A stretch of DNA of 64,000 nt, taken from positions 558,001-622,000 of the forward strand of contig JANFAH010000031.1 in NCBI GenBank assembly GCA_024663395.1, read 5' to 3'. The translations under genes and the position numbers were made by a program. Below the pieces are notes generated by a model. That model was given only the letters and a program-made list of their open reading frames with translations. It was not told where the DNA came from and made no database searches. This document shows positions 11,961 to 22,279 of this stretch, in pieces. The stretch's first letter is position 1. Each line of letters starts with the position of its first letter. This stretch comes from Pisolithus tinctorius (taxonomy: Eukaryota > Basidiomycota > Agaricomycetes > Boletales > Pisolithaceae).

Positions 11961-12908
11961 TCCACTGCTGCAGCAGATCTCTGGGATTTGGGTCAAAATA
12001 CCATAAAAATGTGGTGTTTCACACCACTCTCCTTAAAATTTCCATGCTACAAGTTTCCACAATATATTCTTTTTGTATTAAAGTAGAGTACCTAGTAGAA
12101 TAGACCTCTGGCAATGTGTCTGCAGTGTTATATTGCAAATATCTTAGGTGTTGCAAGCAGGAGACATGATTGTGCATTCATTACCTGTCCATTGTGCATT
12201 GCCCATCACATGATAGTATTTGGTCACCAGTGTCTGGAGTCTCGGTTTTTCAGAGTTCAAATTTTCGACATGAGAATTCTGTAAAAAGCTTTCCATAGGA
12301 ACGTTCTAACTATGTGTGGAAGTCCCTGAAGGAAGCTCTTCCATTCCCATCTCCTCATGTTCATCGCTTATTAGATGCGGCAGGCGATATTTCTTTTCGG
12401 ATCAACTGCAGGCGCCAATTTATGTATCGCAGTTCTGTTCACTCTCAACAAAACTGGAAAAAGGAGGAAAAAAACAAACCATATGCAACAACGCACTGTA
12501 CTCTTTGGAATACGTGTTTTGGCGGAGTTTTTGCTTTGGGAGAGCAGCTGATACGTAGACGAAGTTACAAGCCTCTCCGGAACAAACTCCACGTTCCCGC
12601 ATATTTCGGTTCTACCTACATCATTTTGTAGGCTTTCCTTTGTGGGTTGAGGGGGGATTCATTTACATTGCTACTCAGCACTCAGGGTTGCAACGTTCAA
12701 CCGCCAAACTGTCACCTTTGGTCCACCTAGGCCATACCAGGTTAAATACTTGTTACTTAGGCGTCTGTGGCCTTTCCCCAGCCATGAGCCGAACGTAAGA
12801 ACAGACACCTATGAAGGCAGTACATAAAAGATGGTAGGGATCTTCTTCAGCTCACGCCCTCACCTCCCTCCAGTCGTAGCCCAATTTCTACGTCTTCGTC
12901 CTCTCACG

Positions 12909-13694
12909 ATGTCCGCGATTTGTGGCGCCCGTTCTCAACACTCACTTCCGGAATCCACCACTGAAGAACAAGACAACCCATCGCCACTCTATAATTGTGA
13001 GTGGTATTTTGATGACTTTTCTAACAATTTATCCATTTCTAACCATCCATGCTTACAGATGTTTCCCTTCTCTTCATTGGCTCATCTTCACCAGAGGTCC
13101 TCGAAAAGCAGGAGTTCAAGGATGTTAGAGACAATTTATTGGAACGCACGAAAAACATAACCGTCGTTTCCGCCCTTGCGGTCGGGTAGGCCCCAAGCCG
13201 AGTTGCTCTGATGTACCGTTGATATACTCACTTTGTCACATCCAAGGGCCGCTACTTCATATCTGGTCTCCACTGTCCCAACCACCTACGCATTGTGGGA
13301 CAAGGAATGGTCGTATGTTTTTATCGCAGCCGCCAGTGCTTGTGCTATGCTGTCCACTGCGAGCGGTATTGGTTTAATAATGTACTTGGGCGTCGCGACT
13401 TCCGAATCTATTAACGTCAGTATGGTCACTGTTATCAATGATTCCTATCGCTTTGTTAACAACCAACAACTATAGAAAGTGAAGAACAACTGGTTCAAAC
13501 TCTGGGCCGTTGTCGCGTTGCTGATGATGCCAACTTTGTTCCTGTTCGCTTCGGGGGGATGCATCTTCGTTGCATGGCATATCGCTATCTGGAACGGTAG
13601 CATACTTTGGATGAAGGTACTGGCAACTGTTCCAGTTGTGATCTGCACACTGCTCGTTGTGATCCCAATTTTCTGTATTCCCTCGCTCTGTTAG
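12909..13694 (+). CDS. Small four-TM membrane protein, function unknown
   Basis: Model: exons 12909-12996, 13059-13185, 13247-13415 and 13476-13694; all introns are GT-AG of 60-62 nt and the frame stays open for 200 aa. A TATA-like ACATAAAAG near 12822 lies about 85 bp upstream, which favours ATG 12909 over the in-frame ATG at 12831. The N-terminal 75 residues are polar and end ERTKNITVV. Four hydrophobic segments follow: SALAVGAATSYLVSTVP, FIAAASACAMLSTASGIGLI, LWAVVALLMMPTLFLFASGG and VLATVPVVICTLLVVIPIF. This layout recurs in uncharacterised basidiomycete membrane proteins. I cannot name a function. Expression or a homologue would confirm the splice sites. Confidence 0.65.
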
Positions 13695-15030
13695 TTCTGC
13701 TGCTATATCACAATTCGCATCTTGTACTTTTTGGATAGTTGGCATTGGAATATCGAAATTCATATCCGAAGGTTAGCGCTTCAGCCCCTGGCAGTGGACG
13801 CAAAAGAATTCGTTGGGGCTTGTGGTTGCTAATGACGCCGTTTATGTAAACCTACTCGGAGTCATTTGCGACAACTTGGTGCGCAGGTGGATTTGCCGGA
13901 GCTGCCTGGTCCAAGAGCGTTCAGCAACATCACAGTGAATGACATGACAGCGTGAAGATGTGTGAAGAATATCCAACAGTACCTCTTTCCTGTGAATGTA
14001 ACTGTCCGGCACACTTCACGACGCTTCCTCGAATCCCTGTCACATGATTCGGACCTCACAGAATGGTAGCTAGCTGGGACCATAGTAGTGATCCTTGCGC
14101 ATCGCTTCTGCTGACTCTGCTTTGCGAAGTAGTGGTAGCAGAGGATGCACATACACACCTGTCCATTTTCTATGAATCCACATTCATGCCGAAATCCGAG
14201 CACCTGCTTTCGATCGGATCGCAGTCACGACCTCAAATCAGAGGAGGGAACTCTCACCTGGCAGCCACCAACCACCCTTCCGGAACAACTAACACATACC
14301 ATGGCGGACGTCCAGCCGAACTCCGCCTTCATGTTCATCGGGGTAAACATAGTGAGCATAGTGGTCAAGGACGACCTGCTGGTCCAGTTGGGAGCATTCA
14401 TGGCGCGTCCCCTTATCACATCCAATTCTGCGACCATGACCACCATACGCATCGTCAACTCTGGCCAAGCTGGAAAGAGTGGAAACTCGCAAAACAAGGG
14501 CACGGTCCACTGGGACTAGATTCTGAAGTTCGGCCCAATCATTCATTGAGCAGCAGGTGAAGAACGTTCGCACTTACCTACCGTGCACGATTGCTCATCT
14601 TGCCTTAAGATTGCATTCACCATAGCCGGTAAGTGTCGAGTGAACCGGGAGTGTACTGAACAACTTCAGTCTGGCCATGTCTTGGTCGAACACATCACGC
14701 CGACATGTCCCATCGCGAATAAGCACTCCCTGTCGTTCGATGGAGGAACCTGGAACAGATATGTACCGCTTTTTGATACGACAGATGTGTGAATCTCCCG
14801 AAGCTCTACTGTTCAGACTTCTTACCAGACACTTCTTCACATGCCAAGTCATCTTCAGCGTGTTCTAAAGAAGGAACTGAAAAACATATCCACCTCACAG
14901 CGAGCTTCATATCACATTCTTGAGCGCAAAGTTACCATGTGCTCCGCTCATCCCCGCCGATCCACAGGTGCCGAAGAAACGAGGATCTCTGACCGTCTGC
15001 CAGCCTAAGCCTAATTCAGTGATAAGAAAA
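13695..15030. other. Intergenic, no supported gene
   Basis: Only short overlapping frames occur. The best, 14301-14519 (+, starts MADVQPNSAFMF, 72 aa), shows no motif I recognise and is not claimed as a gene. Confidence 0.4.
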
Positions 15031-15032
15031 CA

Positions 15033-15039
15033 TATAAAG
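15033..15039 (+). promoter_or_regulatory. TATA box of the cerato-platanin gene
   Basis: TATAAAG lies 92 bp before the ATG at 15131. Confidence 0.5.
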
Positions 15040-15130
15040 GCGTCAACGACGCAATACTTTACCAGACTCGTGCCTCTGTCGGTCTGCCAGGCCTAACTCC
15101 TCATCCGACCTCATCCCCGCGACCCAGACA

Positions 15131-15552
15131 ATGCTGTACCTCTACTTCACATTTGCTTTCTTCTGCTCCACGCCTCTTCTCGAGCAGATGACCACTTTTC
15201 TCGCCTACGATGCCATCTATGGCAATGCCAGTTGTCCCCTTCCATCCCCGCCTGTTCTGACGGGTCCAACGGACTCGAAAGCAAAGGGTACACCACCCTT
15301 AGCTCCTTCTCCAACTTCTCTTACCTCGGGGGCGCACCGACCATCGCGAACTGGAACGACGCTAACTGCGGCAAATGTTACGCCATCACGTATGCAAAGA
15401 ACACTATCAACGTCCTTGCACTGGATGTGTCGAAGAATGGGCTTACGATGTCACCGCAGGCAATGAACGTACTGATGGACGGGCAAGCAAGCGCGTTAGG
15501 AAGAGTGGAGGTCACTGCCACTGAGCTGCCCACCAGTTAATGTGGCTTGTGA
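15131..15552 (+). pseudogene. Cerato-platanin (SnodProt1 family), damaged
   Basis: The start ATG gives a signal peptide (MLYLYFTFAFFCSTP) and a mature start with YDAIYGNAS, the family's usual YDxxYDNxS. The frame is then lost between 15225 and 15240 and the protein resumes one frame over: ACSDGSNGL, then GGAPTIANWNDANCGKCY, NVLALDVS, AMNVLMDGQA and LGRVEVTATELPTS. A TAA at 15538-15540 precedes Cys-Gly-Leu-stop (15541-15552), which is how intact family members end. So one shift and one early stop separate it from a full secreted protein of about 130 aa. Two of the usual four cysteines lie on either side of the shift. Cerato-platanins are small secreted proteins that bind chitin-like surfaces. 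A sequencing error could explain the shift but less easily both lesions. Confidence 0.85.
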
Positions 15553-15856
15553 GGACGGGATGCGACAGTGCGGTTAACCTTGCGAGCGGTATGTTATTGG
15601 GGAACAGTAGTACACGGATTATAAGACCTTGTATGCATTGATTGGCGGTGTATCGAGTTCTCGACATGGAGCCGTTGGGCTTCTTGTTATATCCTCACTT
15701 GGACATCTTGTAACAAGACGTTTTCGGTGACCTTATCGGTACTGTAGGCTTTATACGTGGCTTGTATAACGCAGAGGTCACGGTTTGCTTCTACCTCTGA
15801 GAGACGATTTCAATTCAGACTCTCGTCGATCGTTCATACGCACGGTCCGCAAGTAG

Positions 15857-16066
15857 GGATTATCCCAACTTCTCGTTCGATTCATTGCAAAGATCGTCAC
15901 GAAGAGAACGTTCGAACAGTATGGCGGATACGAACTTGCCTTACTAGATCTCCAGCGCTTAGTCGAATACAAAGCATGCCACATTGATGAACAAACACCT
16001 GAACCCCTGAGGTTCATCCGCACGCTCCAGCAACCAGAGCTCCATGAACCTGGCATCAATGGATAA
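15857..16066 (+). CDS. C-terminal exon-like frame, unassigned
   Basis: After a possible acceptor (GCAAGTAG, 15849-15856) a frame of 69 codons runs to TAA at 16064-16066. Its residues look protein-like (RFIAKIVTKRTFEQYGG, then ALLDLQRLVEYKACHIDEQT). No upstream exon was found and no family recognised. It could be the last exon of a decayed gene or of an old transposon. Confidence 0.3.
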   Translation, partial: GLSQLLVRFIAKIVTKRTFEQYGGYELALLDLQRLVEYKACHIDEQTPEPLRFIRTLQQPELHEPGING

Positions 16067-17019
16067 CTGCACAGCGTAAAATTAAAATTCTGGATAGAAA
16101 GTTATCGCATGGCAAACGATTCGCATTTTGATATTGAAGAACCCTAGAGTTTGGGCAGAGAGGCAACTCCTGCGGATTGATGGCCGTTGTGCGGTGGGCT
16201 GTGGAAGCGGGCTTTGTCGACTTTGAAAAATCTCATGTCCCTCACGATGCAATGGAGTCCTTTTCACGAAAAAACGCAAGGGGAACACCTGGTAGGACGG
16301 GAACATCATTCTGGTGCGCGAACGTCAAAAACCATTTGCCACATCCAAATAAGATCCTGAACGGTCAGCACAACACCCAAGTTCCAAGTTGCAGCCCACT
16401 TTGGGCTTGGGTTGTGACCCACAATATTGACCATCCAGCACGTTGATTAGGTGGCACCCGCTCTTCTTTAAACGAGTCTTCTAGACTGCTATGCTGTTGT
16501 CGTCAACACCCCCGGTGTAGCTCCGCGGGGTTGGGGTACTTCGATATCCCCCCAGCCGCGCAGCGCTGTACCGACATCTTGCTTCCCCTCACAAGACACT
16601 GCTTGGGTACCCAGCTCGTAGAAAGAGTCCAGTGGGCAAGCGATCGACGAAAGGCGGCCTTTTCCTGATCAACGAGTTCACCACTCATGATTGATTTTTG
16701 ATGGGGTTGTAGATGAGCGACGATTCGTGAAGAGCTCTTCGGCCGTGTGACGAACTACATCCAATATGCAAAGGGCGAGAAGGGGTGGCCACCACGAGCT
16801 CGAAACTAAAATAGGAACACACTGCAGGAGCACTGTGCCAGCCATGACGGCCCTCCAACTGTACTTGTCTTGCAGTAAAGGCATATGACTTCGACGGGAG
16901 TACTAGCAGGTCAGCGAGACAAAAGCAAGCCGCTACAACCACGACACATGCCAGAGTCGTCATCGACTTTTCTCACAACCGTGCGAGAGCGGCATCATGA
17001 CTGCGATGTTATGTATTGT
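16067..17019. other. Intergenic, no supported gene
   Basis: A minus-strand frame at 16685-16963 starts with a signal-like stretch (MTTLACVVVVAACFCLADLL) but then loses any recognisable content; not claimed. Confidence 0.4.
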
Positions 17020-17259
17020 CTTCTGACCGACGAAGGACAAGATTTGCCAGGTGATGCAAGGTTCGGTGAGTTCCGGCCTAGAGGGAACACTAAGAAAATT
17101 AACAGTCGTGGTCTGTCCTATCCGGCGGTCATAGCAAGGGGTTGATGGGTCGACCCATCGTCGGACCCAGCGTACGTGAGAATGCATCGCCCGTCTTCTT
17201 CAGATCCTTCCCAGCACACCATATACAGCTCGTACATCGCGAAATTCGCGTCTCACACA
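17020..17259 (+). repeat. Upstream repeat shared with P450 copy C
   Basis: This stretch matches 22025-22279 with few differences, including GATTTGCCAGGTGATGCAA and GGGTCGACCCATCG. It is the upstream part of a duplicated P450 unit. Confidence 0.8.
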
Positions 17260-17516
17260 ATGGATGCATCTACTGTATTCGTTTGCGTATACGATAACCT
17301 GCAAGAGATAATCTGATCAACAACTGCAGTTGATGTCGCTAAGGGAGTAGCAATTTATAGACGGTCATGGTCATGTTGGTCAAGAGTTTTGTGATCGAGA
17401 TGAGAGATGGACCTGACACGCAGATCGAGATGGCAATGGGATTGTTGCCGAGATCCAGAGTGACCGGAGAAGATGGTACGAAGTTGCCACTGCGCGCGAA
17501 CCAGTATGGGGGTTAA
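17260..17516 (+). pseudogene. Cytochrome P450 copy A, internal deletion
   Basis: The first 98 bp match exon 1 of copy C (MDASTVFV..., with a stop TGA after LQEII). At about 17355 the sequence jumps to the last bases of intron 9, and 17361-17516 is a full-length 156 bp copy of the last exon, ending TAA. Everything between, including the I-helix, ExxR and haem motifs, is gone. Flanks on both sides are also related to those of copy C. Confidence 0.9.
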
Positions 17517-18330
17517 TGCAGATCGGTTTGTGAACCACACATAGGAAATTATGTATACGTGGCATGTAAACCAGTCTGTGTAAAGGCAAGTAGTGATTAC
17601 GAGCATGCACGACGATGGTAGGCATCTACGGCATTCCATCGCTCAGAACGTGAGAGCAAGTTTGCCGTTATAACGTCCATACGACGGGTACTCTGGCAGT
17701 ACGTACATATAACCCACCGGTCGTAGTCATACCTGTCTTCGTCTTGAACTGCAAAGACCAAGCGGAGCATACATCATATCGTTGTCTTGCCCTTGTCTTC
17801 CCCAGGTTTCTGACCCCCGGCGTAGTAGGGGAGCAGAGGGAGAGGAGAGTATGAGTGAGCCTTAGTCAGCGGAGGCAGACGGGAAGAGACGCGATGTACA
17901 GTTGAAAGAACGAACTACGAGAGGACAGAGTGTCGTCCCATCTCACCGGGGGTCGAGTTTTTCGGGTGTGATGAGACACGGCTGAGACAAAAATAGTCGT
18001 CTCAACTTCTGTAACACATTTCGACGCACGTGATTGTGGCTGTGTGGGCTTTCATGGTAGCGAAGTATTAGTCAGCAACCCCTTGAACGGCATATCCGAC
18101 GGGCTGCCCGTCGTCACCCAAGGCATGTGTAAGTGAGGGGATTGTATGATACCCGGAAAGCGCTCACCAGCCGACGGGAGTGCACTGTACCATGCGAGGG
18201 ACAGAGCCTTCACATGGGTCCGATTGGTCGTTTATATCGTGCCACCAAGAATTATTGCCTGTCTCCTTCCAACACTACCCAGCGCACCATATAACGGTGC
18301 GTACATCGTGCAAGTCGAAGTTTCAACACG
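17517..18330. other. Intergenic between P450 copies A and B
   Basis: The first 280 bp are related to the 3' flanks of copies B and C (GTACATATAACCCACC, then CTGTCTTCG). The rest shows no gene. Confidence 0.5.
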
Positions 18331-20511
18331 ATGGACGTGTTGGTTGGCATATACGCTAAACTCCAGGAGATAATCCGTTCAGCCACTGTAACTGACGTCG
18401 TTAAGGGAGTAGCTATTCTATGGGCACTGCGCATATCCTTCCGCGCCATCCGGGACAAACTGAAAGCAACCAGACTCCGAGGTCCCCCAAGGACAAGTCT
18501 TATATTCGGCTTGTCGAAGGATCTATTCCATGCAGAGGATGCAGGGGTCATGTACGAAGCATGGGCCAATGAGTACGGCGCCGCTTACGAAGTCCCTACT
18601 GTCCTTGGCGGGAGCAAGATTATGTTGTGCGACCCCAGGGCCCTCGCCCACTTCTACAGCAAGGAAACTTGGACATATGCACACACAGATTTCGAGCGGC
18701 TCTTCATCAGGAAGAGTGTAGGTGTAGTTGCAAAGTTCCTCTTTAGGCGCGAGTTATCTCATGACTTGGTATCCAGTTTGGAAGGGTAATACTATGCGCT
18801 CAAGGTGAAGACCACAAAAGGTGAGGGCGGGTGTCGTTCAACTACTGAGAAGCCACGTTGATGTTTTGCAAGCCAACGCAAGTCCTTGTCGCCAGCGTTC
18901 AGCAACGTCGCTATTCGTAAACTGCTTCCTGTGTTCTACAATTCTGCGTACAAGGTAAGAGTTATTGAATCCGACTCTCGGGCCTGTTTTTATGTATCTT
19001 TTTAGGCCAAGGCTGCATGGGAGTCTTTAATCGATGCCAACGATGGTCACAGTGCCATTATCGAGGTTCAGAATTGGTATGTCAGCCGGTTTATTCACCA
19101 GTAGTCGAGAGCTTACTTGTTTTTTGGACAAGGATGAATCATATTTCGTGCGATTTATTTATTTATTGTCATTTGGACCCTCAACGCTCCATCCAGGCTT
19201 GACGTCATTGGGCTTGCTGGCTTCTCCCATGATTTTGGTTCTCTGGACGGAAAGACAACCCGCGTAGTGGAGGTATTTGATACCTTCGCAGGATCTGTTC
19301 CGAATTCTACTATCATTCTTCTCGCCAATGTGTTCCCTCTACTGCTACATGTGCCAACATCGAGGGGTGATTTGTTCGCTGAGATGAACCAAACACTGGC
19401 AGACGTCTCGAGGAAGTTTCTGCAGAGGTCCAAGGAGGAGAAGGAAGCAGGAATCATCGATGGGAAAAACGACAAGTCTATCATTGGAGTGCTGTGTACG
19501 TTGTCGTGTCTCGCGCGCTAACTTGGATTACTGATACTCAGCGCCCAGTAAAAGCAAAAGACTCAGGTACTGATGTCCAATTATCCGTTGAAGAAATCCT
19601 TGCTCAGGTACGCGCAAGGCACTTCTCGCAGCCTTTGTGATCATAGAGTTGCCTCCAATAGATGAAATTACTCATTATCGCCGGCTATGAAACTACTTCA
19701 GGTAACTGCATCCATCAGTGCGGCCAGTATGTCCTGACATAATGGTCTCTGCAGTCAGCTTGACCTGGGCGTTACTTGAGCTCGCTCGGAACTCCGATAT
19801 ACAAACCAAGCTACGAACAGAACTGTTGGCTTTAGGTTCCGACCCGACGTATGACCAACTTACCAATAACCTTCCTTACCTCGATGCTGTGGTACACGAG
19901 ACACTCCGTCTCCATCCTCCTCTTGGAGAGTTTCTTCGTCAGGTGATCTCAGTTGCAAATGATCGTTTCTTTCTGTCGTTGACTAGGGTACCTATTCAGG
20001 CAACAGAAGACGATGTTATCCCCCTCTCAGAGCCTGTTCGTACCAAATCAGGTCGAGCCGTCAATAGCATATCTGTAACACATGGCACTCAAATTGGAAT
20101 ATCTGCTGCCTGTATCAATCGCTCAGTCGCCATCTGGGGTGCAGATGCAAAAGTTTTTCGACCAGAACGTTGGTTGGAAGAAGGCGGGATACCGAAGAAG
20201 GCGCAGGAAGTGCAAGGATATCGACATTTGCTGACTTTCGTGGATGGGCCGAGGACATGCCTTGGTAAAGGGTTCGCGTTGGCCGAATTTAAGGTGGGAT
20301 TCTCGCTTCGTCTTCCGAGCATCAAGTAAATGGATACTGAGATACTTTGGCATAGACGGTCATATTCACGTTGATTAAGAATTTTGCGTTCGAGATGAGG
20401 GATGGACCTGATACGCAGATTGAGATGACCTGGGGAATATTGCCGAGACCTAGGGTGGTTGGAGAAGGCCGTACAAATGTGCCATTGCGTGTGCGCCGAT
20501 ATGGAGTTTAA
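18331..20511 (+). CDS. Cytochrome P450 (copy B)
   Basis: Ten exons give 539 aa: 18331-18717, 18777-18820, 18873-18954, 19006-19076, 19197-19495, 19549-19607, 19662-19701, 19755-19942, 20000-20293, 20356-20511. All junctions are GT-AG and keep frame. It has an N-terminal hydrophobic anchor (VVKGVAILWALRISF), a proline-containing hinge RGPP, a helix-C motif GEDHKSQRKSLSPAFS, I-helix AGYETTS, helix-K ETLRLHPP (ExxR), FRPERW, and the haem loop FVDGPRTCLGKGF with the Cys ligand. P450s of this class are ER-bound monooxygenases fed by a reductase. Length is normal for fungal class II P450s. The substrate and CYP family cannot be told from sequence. No cluster partner (synthase, transporter) is next to it. 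Confidence 0.9.
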
Positions 20512-20760
20512 TGCAAATAGATTTACTGGCTATCATGTCGGTCTCCTTTTTCATGTAGTGTGTGACGTGGCGCGAGGATGTCGCAGTTAACCCAGTTTCT
20601 TCCGAACCAATGTATAATGAGCTGGGCAAGTAGTAATTACGAGCATGCACGACACTTGCTTGTAATGCATGACGTCTGACCAGCAGAAACTGACATCAGG
20701 TACTGCAAAAAAATCTAATACATACAACCCATTATGCGTGTCTTCGTCCAAGACGACATA

Positions 20761-21277
20761 CAACCGTTTCGGAAATTCTTGTCCGAGTGGCGCAAATGCA
20801 CATTAAAAATCAAAAAATCAAAAAAATCAGAAAAACCAACAACACGCTGCGGAACGCGATTTTCACCTTGGTATATTGCAAAATCAATGCCGGCGTGAAG
20901 GAAAGAGCGTCAGAACTGCTTGAGGAAGGCTACTAAGGGGATGGAAGAAGTCGCAGATGTGCTAGGTGTGTCAGCCTGCAGCGTCAACTGTTGGGCTGCA
21001 AAGTTCAAACTATGAGCAGCCAGATAGTGTCAAATGGCTGTCCATCTGATTGAGCATGTATCAATAGCAGAATAGCATTGATAAAGAGGTAGAAAGGGTA
21101 GAATTCAGCCCCCAAAAAGTTGAGCAAGCCTGGGCTTGAACTCCTAGGAGTCCAAGCTCGAGATTATCAATGACAGCACTATGGACAATTGTAATGACGG
21201 TCCTGAGGAGCTCGACATGTCCGTGGATGAGGAAATATTGAACCCAAAAAAAATCGAGCATGCCCGGACTTGAACTC
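20761..21277 (+). repeat. Left arm of the foldback element
   Basis: Inverted partner of 21472-21988. The outer half holds the HTH fragment; the inner half ends in a tRNA-like 3' segment. Confidence 0.9.
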
Positions 21278-21335
21278 GTGCCCTTAGCAAAAAAAAAGAA
21301 TGCATAATATTCCCATTAGACTATGTAGGGAACAA
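21255..21335 (-). other. Degenerate tRNA-like sequence at the arm/centre border
   Basis: On the minus strand TAGTCTAATGGG (A-box-like) is followed by a T-rich stretch and GAGTTCAAGTCC (B-box-like), then GGGCATGCTCG. The T-stem does not pair well, so it is not a working tRNA; it may be a tRNA-derived repeat. A related 3' half is at 21451-21495 (+), and a third occurs in each arm (GGAGTTCAAGCCCAGG). Confidence 0.35.
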
Positions 21336-21471
21336 TAGATACCAACGACGATTGTCCTATGACTAGATGGCTTCATTCAGCTATATAAAACTATTACCAC
21401 AAATCATTGATGAGCACTTGCCATAACGGTAACATTATAAGTAGCTTTTTGCTTAGGGCATCTCAGGGCGT

Positions 21472-21988
21472 GAGTTCAAGTCCGGGCATGCTCGATTTTT
21501 TTTGGGTTCAATATTTCCTCATCCACGGACTTGTCGAGCTCCTCAGGACCGTCATTACAATTGTCCATAGTGCTGTCATTGATAATCTCGAGCTTGGACT
21601 CCTAGGAGTTCAAGCCCAGGCTTGCTCAACTTTTTGGGGGCTGAATTCTACCCTTTCTACCTCTTTATCAATGCTATTCTGCTATTGATACATGCTCAAT
21701 CAGATGGACAGCCATTTGACACTATCTGGCTGCTCATAGTTTGAACTTTGCAGCCCAACAGTTGACGCTGCAGGCTGACACACCTAGCACATCTGCGACT
21801 TCTTCCATCCCCTTAGTAGCCTTCCTCAAGCAGTTCTGACGCTCTTTCCTTCACGCCGGCATTGATTTTGCAATATACCAAGGTGAAAATCGCGTTCCGC
21901 AGCGTGTTGTTGGTTTTTCTGATTTTTTTGATTTTTTGATTTTTAATGTGCATTTGCGCCACTCGGACAAGAATTTCCGAAACGGTTG
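21472..21988 (-). repeat. Right arm of the foldback element
   Basis: Inverted partner of 20761-21277 with the same length and few differences. Confidence 0.9.
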
Positions 21989-22024
21989 TAGAACAAGTGC
22001 AGCGCACATCATATTGTCACGTTT

Positions 22025-22279
22025 ACACCCTTGTCTTCTGACCGACGAGGGTCAGACCGGACAAGATTTGCCAGGTGATGCAAAGTTCGGTGAGTTCCGG
22101 CCTAGAGGGAATACCGAAACAATTAACAGTCTTGGCCTGTCCTGTCTGGCGGTCATAGCAAGGGGTCGATGGGTCGACCCATCGACCCAGTGCACGTGAG
22201 AATGCATCGCCCGTCTACTTCAGATCCTTCCCAGCACACCATACACAGCTCGTACATTGCGAAACTCACGTCTCACACA
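22025..22279 (+). repeat. Upstream repeat shared with P450 copy A
   Basis: Partner of 17020-17259; it lies directly before the start codon of copy C. Confidence 0.8.

Larger units (their letters stand above)
9996..12800. other. Decayed repetitive region, no intact gene
   Basis: No coding domain could be recognised. It holds a short-period degenerate repeat (11305-11700) and two diverged copies of a block of about 120-140 bp (11176-11295 and 11820-11960). Each block ends in a purine run followed by TGTAACAG, like the junction of a polypurine tract and LTR, so old retroelement debris is likely. Confidence 0.5.
20761..21988. mobile_element. Foldback element with long inverted arms, TA-flanked (Tc1/mariner-like)
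   Basis: Two arms of 517 bp (20761-21277 and 21472-21988) are near-perfect inverted copies around a 194 bp centre. The ends read CAACCGTTTCGGAAATTC and its complement, and both are flanked by TA (20759-20760, 21989-21990). Each arm carries, pointing inward, the N-terminal HTH part of a transposase-like frame (KERASELLEEGY, a shift, then EEVADVLGVSACSV), with no catalytic domain. Copy C's 3' flank near 24801-24830 shows the same host sequence without the element, joined at TA. So this is a non-autonomous insertion that entered after the P450 duplication. Confidence 0.85.

Noticed and set aside
16685..16963. Secreted protein with signal peptide on the minus strand
   Set aside because: Only the first 20 residues look like a signal peptide; the rest has no pattern and no promoter was seen.
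21255..21335. A functional tRNA gene
   Set aside because: A- and B-box-like strings are present, but the T-stem and acceptor stem do not pair properly.
21061..21688. Two identical small proteins on opposite strands (MLDFFWVQYFLIHG...)
   Set aside because: They are the same bases of the two inverted arms read twice; no sign of coding selection.
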